From NCBI GenBank assembly GCA_947443815.1, contig CANEXR010000061.1, forward strand, positions 1 to 11,751: DNA of 11,751 bases, in the 5' to 3' direction. Both the position numbers and the translations under genes were made by a program. The notes under the pieces are model-generated. The model saw nothing but the letters and a program-made list of their open reading frames with translations, was not told the DNA's origin and made no database searches. How positions within the stretch are numbered: the stretch's first letter is position 1; each line of letters begins with the position of its first letter. The DNA comes from Flavobacteriaceae bacterium (GTDB lineage: Bacteria; Bacteroidota; Bacteroidia; Flavobacteriales; Flavobacteriaceae). Below, one piece after another: positions 6,592 to 11,751 of this stretch.

Positions 6592-6621
6592 AAAAAAGCA
6601 ATCCTTTCAGATTGCTTTTTT
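6592..6621 (-). terminator. Terminator of the T9SS cargo gene
   Basis: A perfect 12-bp stem, AAAAAAGCAATC (6592-6603) with GATTGCTTTTTT (6610-6621), has a 6-base loop. On the minus strand it lies 19 bases after the stop of the 639-residue gene and ends in a run of T. The stem is symmetrical, but no plus-strand gene ends here. Confidence 0.88.
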
Positions 6622-6640
6622 ATCTTATCTATTATTCAAA

Positions 6641-8560
6641 TCAATTGGTAATGATTATTTTTTTACCCATTTCAGCTTTGTCTTTAGAGGATAATTTTAC
6701 AATATAAACGCCATCACTCAAGCCTGAAGTAGAAAATTTATAACTAGTTTCTGACCCCAATTGTTTTTTATTAAAAATCAATTTTCCAGCTATATCATAC
6801 AATCCACATGAAGTTAGTTCTAATTGTTTAGGATTACTAATGGTAACATTTTTAGAAGTATTGTTTTGATACACTCCAAAATTAGAAGTAGTTTCTTCAT
6901 TTACACCTAAAGCATTTGCATTTTTAAACGTAATTTCAAAACGATCATTAGTCCCTGCTTCTAAAGAAACTTCATAGAAGCTATTGGTGATATCTGTATA
7001 TGTCCCTGTTACTTTATCAAAAATATAAACGACTTCAGACAAATCATAGTTTATGAAATTACCAACAGTAAATTTAAACGAAGTCGTTTTATCACATCGA
7101 ACAGAAAAAGGAATTCTTTTATCCATATCAAAAGGCAATGTCATAAGCGAACATTGATTGTCCATTTCATCTGAATGCAATGGAAAATAAGTATCAATTT
7201 CCATATCAGTATCCAATGATTCAGCATCTTTTGCTAAATCAAACCCGTCAGTAGCATTAGGACTAAAAGCTAGTACCGTTTCTCTAGTTGTATCATTATA
7301 GGAGGAGTGAATCTTTATTTGAGGCAATTCTTTTTTAGAAAATTTAGTATAATCTAAACCAGCAATATTAGGAATTTCATCCCAAAATTCATCTGAAGAA
7401 GTTGTTTTTGAAGTTTTTCCATTCTTCGTGTTTTTGACACTTTTATTAAATTGAGAATTGTTTGCAGTCCCTTCTTTTACAAAAACGCGATAGGTGTTTT
7501 TCATTTGAACATTACCCGTAATTTTACTATCAATCATGAATCCTTGACCTACTGGGCAAAACATTCTTTTATACACATTACCTGATGAAGCTCCTGTTGT
7601 ATTCAAAGTACCATCACCATTATAAGTATCCCAAGTTGCAGCAACATAGGTACCAGGACTCCCAACGCCGTTATTGGCCACATAAATTCCATATCCTCCA
7701 ACATATGAAGCTAATGCATGTGATGAAACTGGAGATTGTTCCCAAAAATACGCTACTGCTGATAATGACGGAGTGGTTATTGGAGAGGTTAAATCACTTC
7801 CATTTGCTAATAATGCCGCATTATCCAATAAAAACATATTTAGATTTATAGCAGATGGGTAAGGATTTCCTGTTAGAGTAAGTTGATTAGTCATGACTGG
7901 TATATCAATTGTTCCATCATTTGGTTTTCCTCTAAAATCATATCGTTGACCGCTACCTGGATTATTTGTTACTGATTCTCCAACATCTGTTGCATCTGTT
8001 CCGCTAGTCCCTTTCATAGTAAAGCCTTCACCAGCATTTATCGATGTCCCTGACCCTGCAAAAGACCAATCAGAATATGATCCTGATGATACAAATTTCC
8101 ATATCCAATAAGGAGCAATAGACAATGAACCAGTACCTGAAGCACCATTGTAATTAGACATTGAAAGTATCGTTGCTGGTGTACTAGCAGTTTTTGTCGT
8201 TGGAACACTAAGCATTGTAATCCCGAAAGCTTCATTTCCAACATAGGCGGATGCATTTCCCACTGGAGAACACCAATAATTGTAACAATAATTATTAACT
8301 GTTCCTTCTTGCAAAACGGACAGACTTCCCAAACCTTTGTTAGCTCCCGAAGAAGTTGAACCTTGCAAAAACTGAGCATTATTTCTTAAATAGAAATTAC
8401 TCGTAGCCGCTTTAAGTTCTATATTTTGTTTTACGTATACATATTGATTAGTGGCAAAAATATATGAATTTGGACTTACATATACCTGTGCTTGAATATC
8501 ATTCTGAATAAAAAAACCAACTAAAATCAAGACTGTTTTATTAAGTATTTTTGAGTTCAT
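6641..8560 (-). CDS. Secreted T9SS cargo protein with C-terminal sorting domain
   Basis: This 639-residue protein is exported by Sec and then across the outer membrane by the type IX system. A signal peptide covers 1-24 (hydrophobic TVLILVGFFI, cut after IQA before QVYV). The sorting domain occupies about 560-639: a beta-sandwich pattern with NFGVYQNN, LYDIAGKLIF and the ending GVYIVKLSSKDKAEMGKKII, like the T9SS sorting signals (type A or C) found on flavobacterial surface proteins. The rest is Gly/Ser/Thr/Asn-rich, with no catalytic motif that I can recognise; elements such as NYWCSPVGN (97-105), GEGFTMKG, LTGNPYPSAI and VGQGFMID recur in large flavobacterial surface proteins of unknown role. 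A charged Lys/Thr/Asp stretch in the middle (KSVKNTKNGKTSKTTSSDEF) separates the N-terminal module from a second beta-rich part. Function could be adhesion, matrix or gliding-related. It is monocistronic, with its own terminator. Confidence 0.9.
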   Translation of the reverse strand: MNSKILNKTVLILVGFFIQNDIQAQVYVSPNSYIFATNQYVYVKQNIELKAATSNFYLRNNAQFLQGSTSSGANKGLGSLSVLQEGTVNNYCYNYWCSPVGNASAYVGNEAFGITMLSVPTTKTASTPATILSMSNYNGASGTGSLSIAPYWIWKFVSSGSYSDWSFAGSGTSINAGEGFTMKGTSGTDATDVGESVTNNPGSGQRYDFRGKPNDGTIDIPVMTNQLTLTGNPYPSAINLNMFLLDNAALLANGSDLTSPITTPSLSAVAYFWEQSPVSSHALASYVGGYGIYVANNGVGSPGTYVAATWDTYNGDGTLNTTGASSGNVYKRMFCPVGQGFMIDSKITGNVQMKNTYRVFVKEGTANNSQFNKSVKNTKNGKTSKTTSSDEFWDEIPNIAGLDYTKFSKKELPQIKIHSSYNDTTRETVLAFSPNATDGFDLAKDAESLDTDMEIDTYFPLHSDEMDNQCSLMTLPFDMDKRIPFSVRCDKTTSFKFTVGNFINYDLSEVVYIFDKVTGTYTDITNSFYEVSLEAGTNDRFEITFKNANALGVNEETTSNFGVYQNNTSKNVTISNPKQLELTSCGLYDIAGKLIFNKKQLGSETSYKFSTSGLSDGVYIVKLSSKDKAEMGKKIIITN

Positions 8561-9064
8561 AAGCTTCTAAATTTAATTTGTGAAAATTATATTTTTATGA
8601 GCATTCAAGAATGTTAAGAATCTGATTGTAATAGAAAATCAAAAGTTCCTGAAGTATAGTAAAGTTGTAAATACTTGCATAACCAAACGGTAAAAAAATG
8701 AAAAATGAAATCTGAACTATTTCCATCTAAAGTTACAAAAAAAACAAAATACAAACTAATAAAAAAGGCGATAAAAAGTATTAAATATCGACCAAATACA
8801 TCTTTATTGTTTTTAAAAAAGTAGTTTCTTACAAGAAAAATTTAATAACGATCTAATAATTTCATTTTATTAATCTTTTATTTCATTTTTAAGGACATGT
8901 AAATAGGTTTTTTAAGCTAAAAACTTATAATTAAACAATTGACATTAAAAAGTCTAGGAGTTTATTAATACCCTTTTAATATTCTCTTCCTATTCACTAA
9001 AAAAGAGAGATAACAACTGTTTAAATTAGAAATGAAATAAATGTTAAAAAAGCTAAGATTTTTT
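8561..9064. other. AT-rich intergenic stretch, no convincing gene
   Basis: About 500 bases of very AT-rich sequence separate the T9SS cargo gene (start at 8560) from the end of the HEKIH protein gene. It must hold the cargo gene's promoter, but no exact TAnnTTTG was found on that strand; the nearest is TACCGTTTG (8691-8683), one base too long. A 39-codon Lys-rich frame at 8705-8824 is probably chance. No stable hairpin with GC content was seen. Confidence 0.6.
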
Positions 9065-9394
9065 TTAACTCAAAAATTTTAAAAAAAAACAAAACGAGCG
9101 GGTTTCAAGATATTTTAGATTGGATTCATTTGCATAGGCCTCTCTTTCAAAACTTATGTTTCTATAGGCTAAATTAGCATTTTTGTATTGGAGCAAACGA
9201 AAACAATATTCCAATACATACCAAATAAAAAAGGGCAGAATCAATAATTCTAATTGTTGCTGCAAATGTATTTTTTCATGATTGACAAAAATGGAATTAT
9301 TTTTATCAACTGGATATTTTACAAATACAAAAGGAAACACCGCTAACCCACGATATCCTTTTGGAATTAAATATTTAGCAACAATAAGAAACAT
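9065..9394 (-). CDS. Small membrane protein with HEKIH motif, gluzincin-like
   Basis: The 109-residue product looks like a conserved Bacteroidota protein of unknown function. It carries VNHEKIHLQQQLELL (37-51), an HExxH zinc-binding pattern with His39, Glu40 and His43. A single strong membrane segment follows at about 50-67 (LLILPFFIWYVLEYCF), then AYRNISFEREAYANE (76-90). The FEREAY segment holds glutamates that could supply the third zinc ligand, as in gluzincin or M56-type metallopeptidases. The N-terminal part (1-36) is also hydrophobic, with YLIPKGYRGLAVFPFVFV. It is far shorter than typical membrane peptidases and may be a minimal or non-catalytic relative. The ATG at 9394 is the only good start. 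It is alone on this strand and divergent from the small Cys cluster gene. Metal binding is inference from motif alone. Confidence 0.7.
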   Translation of the reverse strand: MFLIVAKYLIPKGYRGLAVFPFVFVKYPVDKNNSIFVNHEKIHLQQQLELLILPFFIWYVLEYCFRLLQYKNANLAYRNISFEREAYANESNLKYLETRSFCFFLKFLS

Positions 9395-9519
9395 TTACTA
9401 TAAAATTTATAAATTTGTAAAGATATAATCGCATTATTTAAAGAAAACTACAATCGAAAAACTATTTTTTTAGATAAAATAACATTGCGAATTCAAAATA
9501 GTCTACCAACTGAATTATA

Positions 9520-9699
9520 ATGAAGCAAAGTAATGAAAATAAATTAATAGAAAATGAAGATTTCTATTATACCCCAGAAGGCTATAAATGTTTTACCGAA
9601 AAATACCATTTAAAAAGAGGGTATTGTTGCAAAAGTGGCTGCCGTCATTGTCCTTATGGCTATGACAAAAAAACTGGAGAAATAAAAAAAAATAATTAG
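9520..9699 (+). CDS. Small DUF5522-like Cys cluster protein
   Basis: The 59-residue ORF starts at ATG 9520 and stops with TAG at 9697-9699. After a polar N-terminus comes DFYYTPEGYKCFTEKYHLKRG (14-34), then CCKSGCRHCPYGYDKKTG (36-53) with Cys36, Cys37, Cys41 and Cys44 plus Cys24. This CC-x3-C-x2-C cluster followed by PYGY is the pattern I recall for the small DUF5522 family of Bacteroidota and other bacteria. The clustered cysteines suggest binding of zinc or an iron-sulfur centre; no function is established to my knowledge. No signal peptide, so cytoplasmic. A plus-strand TAAATTTG box lies at 9410-9417 but without a good -33 partner. hutU begins 176 bases downstream with no terminator visible between, so they may share a transcript. 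Confidence 0.85.
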   Translation: MKQSNENKLIENEDFYYTPEGYKCFTEKYHLKRGYCCKSGCRHCPYGYDKKTGEIKKNN

Positions 9700-9875
9700 A
9701 AGGCAATCAATTAGAAATAAAAATGGATACCCTTTCCTTAAAATACAAAATCAAAATATACAAATCCTATCATAGGTCGGATATTCGGTATCCTTAGTTT
9801 GTTGTAAAAAATATTTTTATATCCGAAATCAGTTAGATTTCAAAACAATAAACAAATGACCGAAAAATAAAAAAA
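9700..9875. promoter_or_regulatory. hutU upstream region with short inverted repeats
   Basis: The gap before hutU contains the near-continuous palindrome CCTATCATAGG (9766-9776), an 8-bp inverted repeat TCGGATAT (9777-9784) with ATATCCGA (9819-9826), and GGATACC (9725-9731) with GGTATCC (9787-9793). TATTTTTA (9812-9819) and TAGATTTC (9834-9841) each fall one base short of the -7 consensus. These could be operator and promoter parts for hutU, but each alone could occur by chance. A four-codon frame (9856-9870) ends 5 bases before the hutU ATG. Confidence 0.3.
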
Positions 9876-11751
9876 ATGACATTTCAAGAACAAATCAAAC
9901 AAGGTATCCCTTCCGTACTTCCAAAACTCAAACCGTATGAAAGTACCATAAATCATGCTCCAAAAAGAAAAGAAATCCTTTCAGATGACGAAAAAAAATT
10001 AGCGCTTCGGAATGCTTTACGGTATTTTGAACCCAAACATCATGCGGAATTAATAACCGAATTTTCAATGGAATTGGAGACTTATGGCCGTATATATATG
10101 TATCGCTTTCGTCCGGATTATAAAATGTATGCTCGCCCAATAACCGAATATCCTGGAAAATCAGAGCAGGCCAAAGCTATTATGCTGATGATTCAGAATA
10201 ATCTAGATTATGCAGTGGCACAACATCCACATGAACTAATTACTTATGGTGGTAATGGAGCCGTTTTTCAAAATTGGGCACAGTATTTATTAACGATGCA
10301 GTACCTATCAGAAATGACCAATGAACAAACTTTAAGCATGTATTCAGGCCATCCAATGGGTTTGTTCCCTTCACATCCAGAAGCACCTCGTGTGGTGGTT
10401 ACAAATGGAATGGTGATACCAAATTATTCTAAACCCGACGATTGGGAAAAAATGAATGCTTTAGGCGTTTCGCAATACGGACAAATGACCGCAGGAAGTT
10501 ATATGTATATAGGCCCTCAAGGTATTGTTCATGGCACTACAATTACCGTTTTGAATGGTTTCCGTAAAATAAAAAGAAGTCCAAAAGGAGGTTTATTTGT
10601 AACCTCAGGATTAGGAGGCATGAGTGGCGCACAACCAAAAGCTGGTAATATTGCTGGCTGTATCACCGTTTGTGCCGAAGTAAATGCAAAAATCACACAT
10701 ATCCGACACAGTCAAGGATGGATCAACGAAGTAATTGAAAATATAGACGACTTGGTAAAGAGAGTTGTTTTGGCGAAAGCCAATGCAGAAATTGTTTCTA
10801 TCGCTTATTTAGGAAATGTAGTGGATATTTGGGAAAAATTTGATCAGGAAAATATTATTATTGATTTAGGATCAGACCAAACATCCTTACATAATCCATG
10901 GGCAGGTGGTTATTATCCTACCGGTGTTTCATTTGAGGAAGCAAATATAATGATGGCCGAAAATCCAGAATTATTTAAACAAAAAGTACAGGAAACATTA
11001 CGACGTCATACCACAGCTATTAATAAACATACCGCAAAAGGAACTTATTTTTTTGATTACGGAAATGCTTTTCTACTAGAAGCTTCCCGAGCAGGAGCAG
11101 CTATTATGGCCGAAAATAATATTGATTTCAGGTATCCAAGTTATGTGCAAGACATTATGGGGCCTATGTGTTTTGATTATGGATTTGGCCCATTCCGATG
11201 GGTGTGTGCTTCCGGAAAACCAGAAGATTTAGAAAAAACAGACGCAATAGCCTGCCATGTTTTAGAGGAAATGGCTAAAACAGCACCCGCAGAAATTCAG
11301 CAACAAATGCAAGATAATATCCAATGGATTAAAGGTGCTCAGGAAAACAAACTCGTGGTAGGATCTCAAGCCCGAATTCTTTATGCTGATGCCGAAGGAC
11401 GTGTGAAAATTGCAGAAGCCTTCAATCAAGCTATTGCTAAAGGTGAAATAGAAACTATTGTTTTGGGTCGCGATCATCACGATGTTTCAGGAACGGACTC
11501 ACCATATAGAGAAACTTCTAATATCTATGATGGCTCTCGTTTTACAGCTGACATGGCAATTCAAAATGTAATAGGTGATAGCTTTAGAGGAGCCACTTGG
11601 GTGTCTATTCATAATGGTGGTGGAGTTGGCTGGGGCGAAGTAATTAACGGTGGTTTTGGTATGGTTCTTGATGGTTCTAAAGAAGCTTCAAAACGCCTAG
11701 CCTCTATGCTTTTTTGGGATGTAAATAACGGAATTTCCAGACGAAACTGGG
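9876..11751 (+). CDS. hutU: Urocanate hydratase (long form), 3' end off window
   Basis: Urocanase adds water to urocanate to form imidazolone propionate, the second step of histidine breakdown, using a tightly bound NAD+ as electrophile. The 625 codons present are intact and start MTFQEQIKQG at ATG 9876. Landmarks: ITYGGNGAVFQNW (122-134), QYGQMTAGSYMYIGPQGIVHG (200-220), the NAD-binding TSGLGGMSGAQPKAG (243-257), DQTSLHNPWAGGYYP (334-348), MGPMCFDYGFGPFRWVCASG (428-447) containing the active-site region Cys444, and GRDHHDVSGTDSPYRET (531-547). The MYSGHPMGLFPSHPEAPRVVVTNGM stretch (in two parts, 155-179) and the overall length match the longer vertebrate-like urocanase (about 670 residues), not the roughly 555-residue Pseudomonas type; some 40-50 residues should lie beyond the edge. 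No hutH, hutI or hutG is in the window. Confidence 0.97.
   Translation, partial: MTFQEQIKQGIPSVLPKLKPYESTINHAPKRKEILSDDEKKLALRNALRYFEPKHHAELITEFSMELETYGRIYMYRFRPDYKMYARPITEYPGKSEQAKAIMLMIQNNLDYAVAQHPHELITYGGNGAVFQNWAQYLLTMQYLSEMTNEQTLSMYSGHPMGLFPSHPEAPRVVVTNGMVIPNYSKPDDWEKMNALGVSQYGQMTAGSYMYIGPQGIVHGTTITVLNGFRKIKRSPKGGLFVTSGLGGMSGAQPKAGNIAGCITVCAEVNAKITHIRHSQGWINEVIENIDDLVKRVVLAKANAEIVSIAYLGNVVDIWEKFDQENIIIDLGSDQTSLHNPWAGGYYPTGVSFEEANIMMAENPELFKQKVQETLRRHTTAINKHTAKGTYFFDYGNAFLLEASRAGAAIMAENNIDFRYPSYVQDIMGPMCFDYGFGPFRWVCASGKPEDLEKTDAIACHVLEEMAKTAPAEIQQQMQDNIQWIKGAQENKLVVGSQARILYADAEGRVKIAEAFNQAIAKGEIETIVLGRDHHDVSGTDSPYRETSNIYDGSRFTADMAIQNVIGDSFRGATWVSIHNGGGVGWGEVINGGFGMVLDGSKEASKRLASMLFWDVNNGISRRNW

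Noticed and set aside
8038..8379. 113-codon minus-strand frame inside the T9SS cargo gene
   Set aside because: It is an out-of-frame shadow of the 639-residue gene with low-complexity composition and no start context. The same holds for the long frames antisense to moeA, hemL, the T9SS gene and hutU.
8705..8824. 39-codon plus-strand frame encoding a very basic peptide
   Set aside because: Its lysine content is what A-rich DNA gives by chance. There is no promoter match or recognisable motif.
9043..9069. AT-only inverted repeat GTTAAAAAA/TTTTTTAAC at the end of the HEKIH gene as a terminator
   Set aside because: No G-C pairs beyond the outermost, a 9-base loop, and overlap with the stop codon; too weak to call.
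9410..9417. Plus-strand TAAATTTG as promoter of the DUF5522-like gene
   Set aside because: It matches the -7 consensus, but no -33 TTTG lies at the right distance and it is about 100 bases from the start codon in AT-rich DNA, so it is only mentioned in the gene entry.
9856..9870. Four-codon frame MTEK just before hutU as a regulatory leader peptide
   Set aside because: Too short to carry an attenuation signal (no histidine codons) and expected often in such DNA.

Overview
The window looks like chromosomal DNA of a Flavobacterium-type member of the Bacteroidota. Four things point there: the DNA is very AT-rich, several genes are preceded by the Bacteroidota -7 promoter motif TAnnTTTG, one large secreted protein ends in a type IX secretion sorting domain, and there are conserved small proteins typical of the group (a DUF5522-like Cys cluster protein and a HEKIH membrane protein). 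No mobile element, CRISPR array, tRNA or rRNA was seen.

Left part (1-2512, minus strand): a molybdenum-related group. moeA (molybdopterin molybdotransferase) is followed by a ModE-type winged-helix regulator, whose stop codon overlaps the start of a TauE/SafE (TSUP) membrane transporter that runs off the left edge. Between moeA and modE lie a structured palindromic element (about 1083-1220), a LacI/PurR-like operator match (1063-1078) and a 20-bp perfect inverted repeat (987-1036). That repeat carries the ModE half-site CGTTATA/TATAACG and surrounds the modE -7 box. This looks like an autoregulated regulator-transporter operon and is the most interesting part of the window.

Middle (2513-6621): a gene-poor stretch with a possible small exported peptide or gene remnant, then on the plus strand a periplasmic LTxxQ (Spy/CpxP-like) protein. 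It converges, through a shared bidirectional terminator, with a minus-strand operon of three genes: a PLP-dependent ACC deaminase/D-cysteine desulfhydrase homologue, a lipoprotein glucosaminidase with LysM, and hemL (heme biosynthesis).

Right part (6641-11751): a 639-residue T9SS cargo protein with its own terminator, about 500 bases of AT-rich DNA without a convincing gene, a small HEKIH membrane protein (minus), a 59-residue Cys cluster protein (plus), and the first 625 codons of hutU, a long-form urocanate hydratase of histidine catabolism, which runs off the right edge.

Most genes are ordinary housekeeping or accessory functions. No multi-gene novel system is evident. The leads worth following are the ModE/TSUP control region, the intergenic structured element, and the two poorly characterised small proteins.
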